Assembly: GCA_019894885.1 (NCBI GenBank)
Contig: JAGXNP010000006.1
Coordinates: forward strand, 1-43,430
From: Promethearchaeota archaeon
GTDB taxonomy: Archaea; Asgardarchaeota; Lokiarchaeia; Sigyniarchaeales; SOKP01
DNA length: 43,430 nucleotides
Reading direction: 5' to 3'
Each line of letters opens with the position of its first letter. The first letter of the stretch is position 1. Below the pieces are notes generated by a model. That model was not told the origin of the DNA. It searched no databases and worked only from the letters and a program-made list of their open reading frames with translations. The position numbers were made by a program, and so were the translations under genes. Shown here in pieces: positions 33,985 through 43,430 of this stretch.

Positions 33985-35331
33985 CTATTTAGGATGTTCG
34001 TTTTTCACGATCGTTGCTGCTCCCATTCCTAAGCCTACGCACATTGAGCTAATAGCGAATTCTTTTCCAGATCCCTCCAGTTGATGGACATTTGAACCAA
34101 TTAGCCTTGTTCCAGTAGCCCCTGTCGGATGACCTAGTGCAATAGCGCCTCCCCAAGGATTAAAACTCGAATCTTTCCAATCTAAACCAAGATCATAACA
34201 ACAGGCAAATATAACGGGACTAAAAGCTTCGTTGATTTCAATAAAACTCATATCATCAAATGTCAAATTTGCTCTTTTAAGCGCTTCTGGCATTGCTTTT
34301 ATTGGTCCAGTTAGTTGCAATACAGGATCCGTGCCAACAACAACATAGCTCACAATTGAAGCTCTAATTTTTAAACCATATTCCTCAGCTAATTCACGCG
34401 TCATCCAAAGTTGTACTGCTGCACCATCGCTGGTTGGACAACTATTTCCTGCAGTCAAGAACGCTTTACTTTTCCTTCCAATAATGGTTCTTAAACCCGC
34501 TAGGGTCTCCATTGAAGTATTTGGACGAGGAGCTTCGTCTCTCTCAGTGAGAACTGATAAGCTCGAATCTTTTGCTACTTCATTATTTTCATCTAACATC
34601 GGTTTTCCGCTCTCGTCAAGCTTAGGACACCAAATAGGTTCAATCTCTTTTCCTCTCTCATCCCAAGTTTTAATAGCTTTTTGATGTGATGCGAATGAGA
34701 GGCTATCTAATTCAAGTCTGAATTCTTCTAGAGTTTTTCCTGATTTCTCCATCCAGTGTTGACCAAGATCGTGAGCAGAATTAATTTGACCTGCAAAGGA
34801 AGTTTTGTATTCTTTTAGTTTTTGAGCTACCTCTGGATTAGATAATATTTTTTTATTTGGGGCTATCATCACCACTTTGTTTTGTTCTTTATCAAAAATA
34901 TTTGCGTCTGACATAATAGGATATCGATTTTGCACTTCTATTCCACCACAGATAACGCAATCAACTATCCCTGAGGCAACAGCTTGCCAACCGGACATAA
35001 CTGATTGAGCACCACTAGCACATTGGCGATTAATAGACATACCAGGTATACTTACTGGCAGATGAGCTGCCAATACAGATGTTCTTCCAATATCTAAAGC
35101 ACAATCCCCGATTTGACTGTTACAACTAACCATAGAGTCCCCAATTATATTAACATCGAAGTCGTTCCGATTAACAATAGTTTCGTAGCAATGTACTACT
35201 AAATCATCTCCTCTGTGACGTCCTACCGTTCCTTTTCTTCTACCTATTGGCGTTCGAACGTAATCAATTAATACTGGTTCCCGTTTTGGGTCTTTGAAAT
35301 ATTTTTCATACATACTTACTGGTTTTGCCAT
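33985..35331 (-). CDS. Acetyl-CoA acyltransferase (thiolase)
   Basis: The enzyme either cleaves 3-oxoacyl-CoA or condenses two acyl-CoAs. The 448 residues have all catalytic elements: the acylated Cys104 in NRQCASGAQSV, INEAFSP, GHPTGATGTRL with the active His, and the second Cys in SMCVGLGMGAA. RRKGTVGRHRGDDL at the N-terminus and the long segment between residues 200 and 280 are like the FadA/AtoB-type thiolases. The direction (degradation or synthesis) is not shown. Together with the Cys-less thiolase and the enoyl-CoA hydratase at the window end it points to acyl-CoA metabolism. Confidence 0.93.
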   Translation of the reverse strand: MAKPVSMYEKYFKDPKREPVLIDYVRTPIGRRKGTVGRHRGDDLVVHCYETIVNRNDFDVNIIGDSMVSCNSQIGDCALDIGRTSVLAAHLPVSIPGMSINRQCASGAQSVMSGWQAVASGIVDCVICGGIEVQNRYPIMSDANIFDKEQNKVVMIAPNKKILSNPEVAQKLKEYKTSFAGQINSAHDLGQHWMEKSGKTLEEFRLELDSLSFASHQKAIKTWDERGKEIEPIWCPKLDESGKPMLDENNEVAKDSSLSVLTERDEAPRPNTSMETLAGLRTIIGRKSKAFLTAGNSCPTSDGAAVQLWMTRELAEEYGLKIRASIVSYVVVGTDPVLQLTGPIKAMPEALKRANLTFDDMSFIEINEAFSPVIFACCYDLGLDWKDSSFNPWGGAIALGHPTGATGTRLIGSNVHQLEGSGKEFAISSMCVGLGMGAATIVKNEHPK

Positions 35332-35440
35332 AATTCTTCACTTATTAAGAAATTTTATAGAATCTAATGTATTTTTATTAATTAATTTTATTTTAAGCAA
35401 ATGTATAATTATTCATAAAAATCATTAATGTGAAATTATC

Positions 35441-36349
35441 ATGTTAAATGGGATACACTTTCTCCTCACTTACAAATGTAATTACGAATGTGACCATTGC
35501 TTTTTGTATTGCGGACCTCATTCTGAAGGTACTTTTACTTTGGAACAAATTAGAAATGTTCTTGACGAAGCTGTTAAAATCGGCACAATAGAATGGATAT
35601 ATTATGAAGGCGGAGAGCCCTTTCTGTTTTATCCTATAATGCTTGAAGGGATTAAACTTGCTAATGACAAAGGATTTAAAATTGGCATTGTAACAAATTC
35701 ATATTGGGCAACATGTAATGAGGATGCAGAAGTGTGGCTTAAATCCCTTACTAAATTAGGTGTAAAGGATTTCACAGTAAGTGACGATGAATTTCATTTT
35801 GAAAATAAAGATTATAACCAGTCCAAAGTAGCAAGGAGCGCAGCAGATAAATTAAACATTCCTACTTCTTCAATCAGTATCAATGAACCAAAAGTAGAAA
35901 TGAGATCGGAATCCGAATATGAAAAGGGAAAGCCCGTAATAAGTGGCGGAGTAACTTTTAGAGGTAGGGCTATTGAAACATTGATAGAAGGTCTACCTCG
36001 TACAAAATGGGAAGAATTAAAAGAGTGTCCATATGAAGATTTAAAGGGATTAGGGAGAGTTCATGTTGATTCTTTTGGTAACGTCCAAATCTGCCAGGGT
36101 TTAAGTATAGGTAATTTCTGGGAAACACCTCTTTCAGAATTAGTAAGAAATTATAAACCTGATAATCATCCGATATGTGGTCCGTTACTTCGAGGAGGCC
36201 CAGCTCAATTAGTAAGAGATTACGATATTAAGCACAAAGATTCGTATGTAGATGAATGTCATATGTGCTATAAAGCGCGTCTAGCCCTAATCGAAAAATA
36301 TCCTCAATATCTTACGCCAAGACAAGTATACGGACTGGAAGAAGAATAG
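35441..36349 (+). CDS. Radical SAM protein
   Basis: The 302-residue protein has the cluster motif C-x3-C-x2-C as CNYECDHC at residues 13-20, followed by the SAM-contact strand YYEGGEPFLF and GIVTNSYWA. The C-terminal third has further cysteines (VQICQG; HPICGPL; DECHMCYKARLAL), like a short SPASM or twitch region that could hold an extra cluster. Members of this group modify peptides or anaerobic enzymes. No precursor peptide or partner enzyme gene is beside it. The gene starts 109 bp from the divergent thiolase gene. Confidence 0.85.
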   Translation: MLNGIHFLLTYKCNYECDHCFLYCGPHSEGTFTLEQIRNVLDEAVKIGTIEWIYYEGGEPFLFYPIMLEGIKLANDKGFKIGIVTNSYWATCNEDAEVWLKSLTKLGVKDFTVSDDEFHFENKDYNQSKVARSAADKLNIPTSSISINEPKVEMRSESEYEKGKPVISGGVTFRGRAIETLIEGLPRTKWEELKECPYEDLKGLGRVHVDSFGNVQICQGLSIGNFWETPLSELVRNYKPDNHPICGPLLRGGPAQLVRDYDIKHKDSYVDECHMCYKARLALIEKYPQYLTPRQVYGLEEE

Positions 36350-36634
36350 AATTATTTGTATGTTAAAAATCTACGTAAATCGCTGGCTTAAACGGAATAT
36401 TATTTGTTATTGAATTAAATGATTTTTAATTATTTACTTATTTTTAAAAAGCGAAATTTATATCCATTTTCCACATAATTATCCATTTTAAATCACGATA
36501 TGAGCACAATTAGACGAGAAAGAGTGATATTTATATTTGATAGTGACTCGTACTTTATACAATTGACAAGAAGTTAAATTAAAAATGTGTTATATTATAT
36601 ATAATTCATTTTTTTTTAAAAATTAGGGTTGATA
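36350..36634. other. Intergenic region before the sensor kinase
   Basis: This AT-rich stretch of 285 bp has no supportable gene. TTATATTATATATAAT around 36590-36605 may act as the promoter of the kinase gene. Confidence 0.35.
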
Positions 36635-39600
36635 ATGGAATTTAAATCAAATATTGATGATATTGAAAATAGATTTTCGATGCTATTAAAGAGCATCCCG
36701 ATACCCGCTTTAATTTGGAAAAAAATGTATAATTCTTTAACGCTTGTAAATAGTAACGAAGAGAGCTATAGAATTAGTAGAGGAAAAATTAAAGAATATA
36801 TTGGAAGGAAAGCCTCAGAGATATATAAAAATAACTCTCAGCTATTAAAAGTAATGCAGGAGTGTGCGTTAAATAACCATAAACTTAATTTAACTACAAA
36901 CAATGGTAATCCAATTGTAAATAATGGAAATTCTTATAACACTTCTTTTGAACTTATAGCTCCTGATACGATTGTTCAATATTTTACTACTAACTCTTCA
37001 GTTAACAAAAAAATTCTTAAAAATGATATTTCTAAAAAGAATGGAAAACAAAATCGTTTAATACAACAAGCCACATTAGATAGTATATATAAAGCGGCAC
37101 CAATTGGCATTGGAATGGTTGTTAATCGAAATTTTGTTCATGTAAACCACAGATTCTGCGATCTTGTAGGTTATGATAGAGAGGAATTAATAAATAAAAA
37201 TGCCAGAGTTATATATCCTACAGATGAAGAATACGAGTATGTAGGAAAAGAGAAATACGATCAAATTAATAAATACGGGATTGGAACAGTTGAAACGCAG
37301 TTTCGGAGAAAAGATGGGAAGATCATTCAAATTTTACTTAGTTCTGCCTATGTTGATCCTAAGAATCCCTTATTAGGTGCCACATTTACAGCTTTAGATA
37401 TCACGAAGAGAAGAATAATAGAAAAAGAATTAATTAATAGGGAGAAACGATTCCAAGATTTCGTCAATTTGTTACCTTTAGTTGTATTTGAAACAGATGC
37501 ACTCGGAAATCTTAGCTCTGTGAACGAGAAAGGTTTTGAAATTTTTGGATATAGTCCAGAAGACATTGAGAATGGTGTTAATAGTCTCCAGCTAATTATT
37601 CCACCAGATAGAAGGAAAGCATTGAGAAATACGGCAACAAATTTAATAGAGGAAGATATAAGTGGAGTAGAATATCTGGCACAAAAAAAAAACGGAGATA
37701 TATTTCCTGTTTTAGTCTATACTCATCCTATAATATATGATGAAAAACCTATTGGTTTCAGAGGGATTCTAATAGACATTACGGAGCGTAAGAATAGAGA
37801 GATTAAATTAAAAGAATCGGAGGAAAAATATAGAATACTTTCGGAAAATTCAGATGATTTAATTTCTCTCTATGACGAAAAATTTAGAATGACTTATATA
37901 AATGCAGAGAGTCACTCTAGAGTTTTGGGTTATCCTGCGAAGAAGTTTTTAAAAGCCTCGTTTAAAAATATAATTGCTCATAAGGATGATGTAATTACTT
38001 TGATTAACATCATTAAGAAAGGGATTAAAGAGGGAAGTTACAGAGGTCAAATTAGGTTTAAACATCAAGAGGGATATTATTTGTGGTTCCAACTTACTGC
38101 CAAATTTTTCAGCGTGGAATCAGAAAATAGAAAACTTCTTGTAATAGCAAGAGATATAACTGATATAAAGCAATTTGAAGAAAATTTGAGAGAATCTGAA
38201 GAAAAATACCGGTTCCTCACAGAAAATTCAGATGATTTAATAACCCTTTACAACGATAAGATTGTAGCAGATTATATTAATACCGAGACTCATTCAAGGG
38301 TCTTAGGATACCCCCCGGAGAAATTTTTAAAAAAATCTTTTAAAGGAAAAATCACTCATAAGGATGATATAATCCCATACTTAGAGAGCTTCAAAGAGGG
38401 TTCAAAAAGCGGAAATTATCTTACTCAAGTTAGATTTAAACACAAAGAGGGGTACTATCTTTGGTTTCAAATCTATGCTAAATTCTTTAATGACATTCTA
38501 AATAAACGAAAGTTATTAGTAGTTGCTAGGAACATTACAGATATTAAACAAGCAGAGAAAAACTTGAAAGAATCTGAAGAAAAGTTTAGAATAATCGCTG
38601 AACAAGCATTTATGGGCATAATGATAATGCAAGATGATAAACTTAAATATGTAAATTCGGCATTATTAGATATTTTTGGGTTTTCTTCTAAAGATACAGA
38701 AGGGTGGACAAAAGAAGATATAACCAGATTAGTTCATCCAGAAGACTTAGACTTCCTAAGAGTGTATAGGCGAAATTTAAAAGAAGGAGTTCTAGGTATA
38801 AAAAATTATAATTCTTATAGGGTTTTTACGAAAAATGGAAAACTAAAATGGATAGATCAATTTTCCAAAAATATCATCTTTAAAGGGGAATCTGCAGAAT
38901 TAATAACTATAATTGATGTTACTGAAAAGAAAGAAGCTGAAGAAGAACTAATAAAACTTAACAACTTAAAATCTGAATTGTTTGTAAGAACATCTCATGA
39001 ATTAAAAACTCCACTAGTTTCTATTAAGGGATTTTCTGATCTCTTGTTGACTGTGCATAAAAGTAAATTAGATGATTATTCCATATCAAAAATAACAGCT
39101 ATTAAGAATGGAGCTGATAGATTACAGAAATTGATAGGAGATATATTAAAAGCAGCGGAGCTGGAATCAGGATATACTAAAATAAAATTAAATTTTGATA
39201 ATTTATCTCAACTAATAATCGTGTGCATAAGAGAAGTTCAAGGTTTTGCTGATTTAAGAAATCATGAATTAGAAATCAACATTCAACAAAAACTTATAGC
39301 GAATTTTGAGCAAGAACAAATTCATAAAGTTATTAGTAATCTATTACATAATGCAATAAAATACACGCCTCCTGACGGAAAAATAGAAATCAGATCTGAA
39401 ATTAGAGACAATCTTATAATCACTTCTGTAAAAGATAATGGTATAGGTTTTACAAGTGAAGAAAAGGAAATGATTTTTAAACAATTCGGGAAAATTGAAA
39501 GGTACGGTCAAAACCTAGAAGTAGTACCAGATGGTACCGGTCTTGGCTTGTTTATTTCAAAAAAAATAATAGAACTCCACGGAGGGGAAATCTGGGCAGA

Positions 39601-39664
39601 ATCAGAGGGTAGAAATCAAGGTTCGACATTTTATTTTACCTTACCATTAACTCAGCGTCAATAA
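36635..39664 (+). CDS. Multi-PAS sensor histidine kinase
   Basis: I start at ATG 36635 (1009 residues); a TTG at 36629 would add two residues but sits directly on the AGGG ribosome binding site. A degenerate PAS-like region (about 5-120) is followed by five PAS domains at about 148-265, 268-388, 392-515, 517-640 and 645-765. The kinase core comes last: the phosphorylated His788 in SHELKTPLVSIKGF, N-box NLLHNAIKYTPPDG, G1 DNGIGF and G2 GTGLGLFISKKI. No membrane helix is seen, so it is a cytoplasmic sensor. PAS 3 and PAS 4 are near-duplicates (SENSDDL.SLY and TENSDDL.TLY; both end YYLWFQ..AKFF). No receiver-domain partner gene is next to it. Confidence 0.93.
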   Translation: MEFKSNIDDIENRFSMLLKSIPIPALIWKKMYNSLTLVNSNEESYRISRGKIKEYIGRKASEIYKNNSQLLKVMQECALNNHKLNLTTNNGNPIVNNGNSYNTSFELIAPDTIVQYFTTNSSVNKKILKNDISKKNGKQNRLIQQATLDSIYKAAPIGIGMVVNRNFVHVNHRFCDLVGYDREELINKNARVIYPTDEEYEYVGKEKYDQINKYGIGTVETQFRRKDGKIIQILLSSAYVDPKNPLLGATFTALDITKRRIIEKELINREKRFQDFVNLLPLVVFETDALGNLSSVNEKGFEIFGYSPEDIENGVNSLQLIIPPDRRKALRNTATNLIEEDISGVEYLAQKKNGDIFPVLVYTHPIIYDEKPIGFRGILIDITERKNREIKLKESEEKYRILSENSDDLISLYDEKFRMTYINAESHSRVLGYPAKKFLKASFKNIIAHKDDVITLINIIKKGIKEGSYRGQIRFKHQEGYYLWFQLTAKFFSVESENRKLLVIARDITDIKQFEENLRESEEKYRFLTENSDDLITLYNDKIVADYINTETHSRVLGYPPEKFLKKSFKGKITHKDDIIPYLESFKEGSKSGNYLTQVRFKHKEGYYLWFQIYAKFFNDILNKRKLLVVARNITDIKQAEKNLKESEEKFRIIAEQAFMGIMIMQDDKLKYVNSALLDIFGFSSKDTEGWTKEDITRLVHPEDLDFLRVYRRNLKEGVLGIKNYNSYRVFTKNGKLKWIDQFSKNIIFKGESAELITIIDVTEKKEAEEELIKLNNLKSELFVRTSHELKTPLVSIKGFSDLLLTVHKSKLDDYSISKITAIKNGADRLQKLIGDILKAAELESGYTKIKLNFDNLSQLIIVCIREVQGFADLRNHELEINIQQKLIANFEQEQIHKVISNLLHNAIKYTPPDGKIEIRSEIRDNLIITSVKDNGIGFTSEEKEMIFKQFGKIERYGQNLEVVPDGTGLGLFISKKIIELHGGEIWAESEGRNQGSTFYFTLPLTQRQ

Positions 39665-39686
39665 ATATTTTAATTGATTACTGGAA

Positions 39687-42575
39687 TTAAGTTTCTAAGT
39701 AAATTGCAGGTTTATTAGGTAGAGCTTTAGTTGATCGCTTTTTAGGGTCGTAGTCTGAATTAATTATTATATTACTGTTTATTCTTTTTTCAATATAACC
39801 TTTGTATTCTTCTAATAGCTCCTGTTCTTTCAAATTAGCCAGAATCTTTTCCCAAATCCGATTTTTTATCTGATTTTTAACAAATGGAATTAACTTCGAA
39901 TTTTTCATAAAATCCGGTATTTGCTTACATTCTTCGATAATCTTCTTGAAATTTCCCTCTTTTGAAATAATTATTTTTACAACCTCGTATTTCCAGCTTG
40001 GAGCAGTGTATAGATAAGTTTTGCTTAGATCACTGGATGAAACAATTTTTTTAATATTTAGAATGTCAGTTATTACATCAGAAATATAGTTAAATTCACT
40101 TTCTATATCGTTGTTAATGTATGCTTTGTTAAAATCATCCCAAATGACTTTTGAAAGGAAATCGGTGTTTCCCATCATTTCCCATAGTTCTTCGCATAAA
40201 TGAGGCATGGTTAAGGAAAGTATTTTTACCCAGTTTGGAAAAATAATTTTATAAACTTCTAAAACATCATTCGCATCTTCACAATATCTATTAAAATCTT
40301 GAATTATGTTAAAAACCTCGTAAAAAGAGAGTTGAAGGTATTTTCTTATGTTTAAATCTTTCAAAGCAATTTCCGCTTCAACAAATTTCTTAGTGCATTT
40401 CGATATAATGATATTTGCATATTTTGTGTTAAGGTTATCTACTTTTCCCTCAATTTTACTTAGTTTAATTGTATTTTCCGAAATAAAATTATAGAACCGC
40501 ATTATGTGATTTTTTACAATTTGTAATTGTTTTTCACGCCAATCTACACTAATTCCAAAGTCAGCACTATGAGAAATATAAAACCGAAATAAATCAGCTG
40601 AGTAATTTGCTTTAATATTTGCTATTGAAATTACATTTCCTTTAGATTTTCCCATTTTTTGACCTTCTATAATTACTGGTTCTATTAGAGAGACAATTTT
40701 TGGCCAATGTTCTTCTGGAAAAATAGCTACATGATGAAATATATAAAAGCTCAAATGATTGGAAATGTGCATTATTGCTGTATGCCTGTGATCTACTGGA
40801 TACCAATAGCAAAATTCTTTTTGCATTTGTTTTAATAAAGTTACTTCAATCTTAGTATGGTTAGATAGACTTCTGATATCACCTATATTTAATAATACAT
40901 AATCAAAAAACGCGGGTATAAGCTGTTCTGGTTTGAGATCATTTTTCTTTATCAGATGAATTATGGTGTAGAAACTCATATATATGGTAGAATCGCTTAA
41001 AGACTCGATAATCCATTTCTTATCAAACGGAAGCTGAGTTCCAAGGCCTCTCTTCCGCGCACAGGGTCTTTTCTCTAACCAGTTAAAAATGTTCTCGAAA
41101 TTCATGCGATATTTATTAGGGACAATTTTCATATTATTCAAGCATTTTGACGCTTTTTGCTTCCAATCTCCCGCATTAAAATTTAAAAACCACTGATCGG
41201 ATAATATCGAGACCGATATTTCTTTTCCACACTTACATCTAAGATCTTTAGTAATAGGTAGAAAAATCTTATCTGCCTTTTCATTCTCAATTAAATTATC
41301 GATGACCTTAATTACCGCTTCGTTTACTTTTATTCCTTTATATTTTCCGCACTTATCATTCAGCACACCGTTATAATATTCTACCTTATAATTTTCAGAT
41401 GTTGCCTTATCTAATTTTTCAAAATCTGTTTGAGTATGGACATTGAACTTTTCACAAAAAACTTTTGCGGGAAAATCTTCGAAATCCAATAAGTCAATGA
41501 TTTGAATAGGCTCTATTTTCTTTATTTCCTCTGAATTCAATTTGAACTCTTTTATAGTTGCATCATTTTTTTGTAGGTCTAATAATGCTATATAATCATA
41601 TGGAGCGTGAGCCGGTACTGAGTAGACTACACCAGTTGCAACTGTAGTATCTACAAATTCTCCTGGCAAAATTAGAAGATCTCGGGTACCATCTATACTC
41701 TTAACCTTTCTTCCAATTAAATCTACTCCCTTCAATTTCTCGAGTATTTCTACATCCTTATTCTGATTCTTTAAAAGTAAAGTTGCTTCCTCAGAAATAA
41801 CCCATGTATCCCCATTCAATTTAGCGTAAACATAGATACCAGTAGGATTTATCCATAGGTTAGTTGCACCGTAGATTGTTTCGGGTCTCAATGTAGAAGG
41901 AACTAGATAAGCATCCTCAAATGGAAATTTTACGCAAGTATATTCGTTAATCTCTAAATTTAATTCGTCTCCACTTGAAATATCATCTTCACCTACAGCG
42001 TTTTCACATTGAGGACAAAACAAAATAGGGTACTCGCCTTTTTCTAAATATCCCTGTTCGAATAGTTTATGATATTGCCACTCAATTAGCTTATTGTAGA
42101 GTTTATCACCAGTTGTGAATTCTCTTCTCCAATCCAAACTCATACCTAATGCTTTAAAATCGATTTTATAAGTGTTCGAAAAATAGTTCACAATATTCCA
42201 CGGTTCTACAAAGCTTTCGACTATCTTTTTTACTTGTTCTCGATCAGTTGTATGTAACGATACGTACTCTTCCATTCTTTCAATAGTTTCTTTATCGTTT
42301 CTTTCAATGGAAGAAGATATTGCTAACACAGGAGTTCCTGTAATATGAAATGCCATTGGATATAATACATTATACCCTTTAGCACGATAATATCTCGCAA
42401 AAACATCTCCGTTCACAAAACTCCTACCATGGCCTATATGTGAAGGTCCAGAAGCATACGGATAAGGAGAGGTAATAAAAATCTTCTTTCTGTCTGGATT
42501 TGGGTTAGCTTCAAATATTTTTGCCTGCTCCCATTTATCTTGCCACTTTTTTTCAATCTGTTGCGGGTTATACAT
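39687..42575 (-). CDS. leuS: Leucyl-tRNA synthetase, archaeal type
   Basis: The enzyme charges tRNA-Leu. I start at ATG 42575 (MYNPQQIEKKW, 962 residues); a TTG at 42587 would add four. HIGH is intact at residues 46-49 (SHIGHGRS). The KMSKS motif is KMGKSKGN at about 640-647. The editing domain lies between, with TLRPETIYGATNLW and VYSVPAHAPYDY. WLEKRPCARKRGLGTQLPF is typical of archaeal and eukaryotic cytosolic LeuRS. The anticodon-binding helical domain and the C-terminal tail to IYLET are complete. It is divergent from the enoyl-CoA hydratase gene. Confidence 0.96.
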   Translation of the reverse strand: MYNPQQIEKKWQDKWEQAKIFEANPNPDRKKIFITSPYPYASGPSHIGHGRSFVNGDVFARYYRAKGYNVLYPMAFHITGTPVLAISSSIERNDKETIERMEEYVSLHTTDREQVKKIVESFVEPWNIVNYFSNTYKIDFKALGMSLDWRREFTTGDKLYNKLIEWQYHKLFEQGYLEKGEYPILFCPQCENAVGEDDISSGDELNLEINEYTCVKFPFEDAYLVPSTLRPETIYGATNLWINPTGIYVYAKLNGDTWVISEEATLLLKNQNKDVEILEKLKGVDLIGRKVKSIDGTRDLLILPGEFVDTTVATGVVYSVPAHAPYDYIALLDLQKNDATIKEFKLNSEEIKKIEPIQIIDLLDFEDFPAKVFCEKFNVHTQTDFEKLDKATSENYKVEYYNGVLNDKCGKYKGIKVNEAVIKVIDNLIENEKADKIFLPITKDLRCKCGKEISVSILSDQWFLNFNAGDWKQKASKCLNNMKIVPNKYRMNFENIFNWLEKRPCARKRGLGTQLPFDKKWIIESLSDSTIYMSFYTIIHLIKKNDLKPEQLIPAFFDYVLLNIGDIRSLSNHTKIEVTLLKQMQKEFCYWYPVDHRHTAIMHISNHLSFYIFHHVAIFPEEHWPKIVSLIEPVIIEGQKMGKSKGNVISIANIKANYSADLFRFYISHSADFGISVDWREKQLQIVKNHIMRFYNFISENTIKLSKIEGKVDNLNTKYANIIISKCTKKFVEAEIALKDLNIRKYLQLSFYEVFNIIQDFNRYCEDANDVLEVYKIIFPNWVKILSLTMPHLCEELWEMMGNTDFLSKVIWDDFNKAYINNDIESEFNYISDVITDILNIKKIVSSSDLSKTYLYTAPSWKYEVVKIIISKEGNFKKIIEECKQIPDFMKNSKLIPFVKNQIKNRIWEKILANLKEQELLEEYKGYIEKRINSNIIINSDYDPKKRSTKALPNKPAIYLET

Positions 42576-42587
42576 AATTTTTATCAA

Positions 42588-42912
42588 TTAATTTCTTTTT
42601 TTCAGCTATTGATAATCCGCCCCTTAAGCTTTTTCAGTTAAATTTTATGCTCTTAGCAAACAAATCCGTCAAAAATTTAAAAGAAAAAGATAAAGCGGAT
42701 TTGTATCGCTCATAATAATAATTGTAATAATGCCTGAAGTAATACTCTTTTCCGTAAAAATTCTTTTACTGAGCTCGTTAAAGCCGTATTATTCGTAAAC
42801 ATTATTAATTTATGCAAATCCCTTCTGTTTTATAAATTTTATCTTAGATTAAAAATAAGATTGGTGATGAAGCTCTATACATTTAAAATTGATTGTTAAT
42901 TAAGAATAAACT
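42588..42912. other. Divergent intergenic region with an inverted repeat
   Basis: The region contains the promoters of leuS and the enoyl-CoA hydratase gene. ACAAATCCG (42660-42668) and CGGATTTGT (42696-42704) form a perfect 9-bp inverted repeat with a 27-base A-rich spacer. It could be an RNA hairpin or a protein site. No gene is evident. Confidence 0.35.
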
Positions 42913-43430
42913 ATGAAATTTGAAAGTTTAATTTATAGGGAAAATGAAGAGACTGCTTGGATATTTCTCAATAGACCAGAAGTTATGAATGCATTAAGTA
43001 TGAAACTTTCAGAAGAAATTGTCGCTGCGATAGAAATAGTAAAACAATCTACAAAACTTAAATTCTTGGTTATTAAAGGTGAGGGTCCCAACTTCTGCGT
43101 TGGAGATGATATTAAAGAGATGATTAAATGGGGAAACGCTAACGATATAACTCGAAGATGTCGGTATTATCAAAATATGGCTAATCAACTAGAGGAACTG
43201 GATAAAATTACTATAGCTGCCGTAGACGGTTATGCTGTGGGAGGTGGATTAGAGATTACTATGGTTTGCGATTTTGTTATAGCTACTGAACGTTCAAAAT
43301 GGGGTATGCCTGAAGTAGATGTTGGAATAACTCCCGGATGGGGTGGTACGACACGCTTAGCACGATTAATAGGTCGAAGAAGAGCGAAAGAAATCAATCT
43401 TATTGGAGCGCTTCATACGAGCAAAAAGGC
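42913..43430 (+). CDS. Enoyl-CoA hydratase/isomerase (crotonase), cut by the window end
   Basis: The first 172 codons are present and the frame runs off the window. The crotonase fold is clear: FLNRPEVMNALS, the oxyanion-hole strand FCVGDDIKEM, AAVDGYAVGGGLEITMVCDF, and MPEVDVGITPGWGGTTRL. Both glutamates used by true hydratases are present (GGGLE and MPEV), so 2-enoyl-CoA hydration is likely. Close relatives also include isomerases. It belongs with the thiolases to acyl-CoA metabolism. The stop codon is outside the window. Confidence 0.92.
   Translation, partial: MKFESLIYRENEETAWIFLNRPEVMNALSMKLSEEIVAAIEIVKQSTKLKFLVIKGEGPNFCVGDDIKEMIKWGNANDITRRCRYYQNMANQLEELDKITIAAVDGYAVGGGLEITMVCDFVIATERSKWGMPEVDVGITPGWGGTTRLARLIGRRRAKEINLIGALHTSKK

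Noticed and set aside
36500-36577. 25-codon frame MSTIRRERVIF before the sensor kinase
   Set aside because: It is short, has no recognisable motif and no clear ribosome binding site; chance is the simpler view.
40632-40655. KMGKS in place of KMSKS in leucyl-tRNA synthetase as a sign of a broken enzyme
   Set aside because: The second residue pair of this motif varies and both lysines are present; the rest of the protein is complete.
42730-42798. 22-codon frame MPEVILFSV in the leuS spacer
   Set aside because: It is too short and has no supporting signal.

Overview
The window looks like a piece of an Asgard archaeal chromosome, most likely from the Lokiarchaeia or a close relative. It is strongly AT-rich and encodes an archaeal histone, an Sm-like protein, the archaeal form of thiamine synthesis (ThiC plus a ThiD-ThiN fusion), an archaeal-type leucyl-tRNA synthetase, a tungsten-type aldehyde ferredoxin oxidoreductase and an intron-containing tRNA. 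It also carries the eukaryote-like parts typical of Asgard genomes: Ras/Rab-like GTPases, roadblock and longin-like domains, and a RING-H2 finger. This assignment rests on gene content read by eye; no search was run.

Layout. Positions 1-1626 hold a Nudix hydrolase and an HSL-type esterase broken by one in-frame stop. Positions 1836-4587 hold convergent thiC and thiDN. Positions 4614-11655 are the most distinctive part: a RING-H2/TPR protein, two paralogous roadblock-GTPase-pseudoGTPase proteins (5293-6858 and 10102-11655), and between them a free small GTPase and two paralogous seven-helix membrane proteins whose cytosolic tails look like longin/roadblock-type domains. The inserted block (GTPase plus two receptors) is flanked by a direct repeat of about 100 bp that includes the last 18 codons (17 residues and the stop) of the first roadblock-GTPase gene. 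I read the locus as a candidate membrane-receptor-to-small-GTPase signalling module.

Positions 11663-18057 carry an isopropylmalate-dehydrogenase-type enzyme, a small membrane protein, a GNAT acetyltransferase, the histone, an MFS transporter and three tandem RimJ/RimL-like acetyltransferases that arose by duplication of a unit of about 680 bp. Positions 18058-20329 are an operon of aldehyde ferredoxin oxidoreductase and two MoaD-like proteins, only one of which ends in Gly-Gly. A tRNA-Arg(CCU) with two introns (anticodon loop and T-loop) lies at 20457-20579.

Positions 20759-30670 hold an Sm-like protein, a large metallophosphoesterase, a dihydrolipoamide dehydrogenase, glycerate 2-kinase, a small zinc ribbon protein missed by ordinary length cut-offs, a methyltransferase fused to an unknown region with two C-terminal membrane helices, and a TPR protein ending in a longin-like domain. 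Positions 31234-35331 hold a LuxE-like acyl-activating enzyme and two thiolases, one lacking the nucleophilic cysteine. The end carries a radical SAM protein, a multi-PAS histidine kinase, leucyl-tRNA synthetase and the start of an enoyl-CoA hydratase cut by the window edge. The CoA-thioester enzymes suggest fatty-acid or related acyl-CoA metabolism in this cell, but they do not form one operon.
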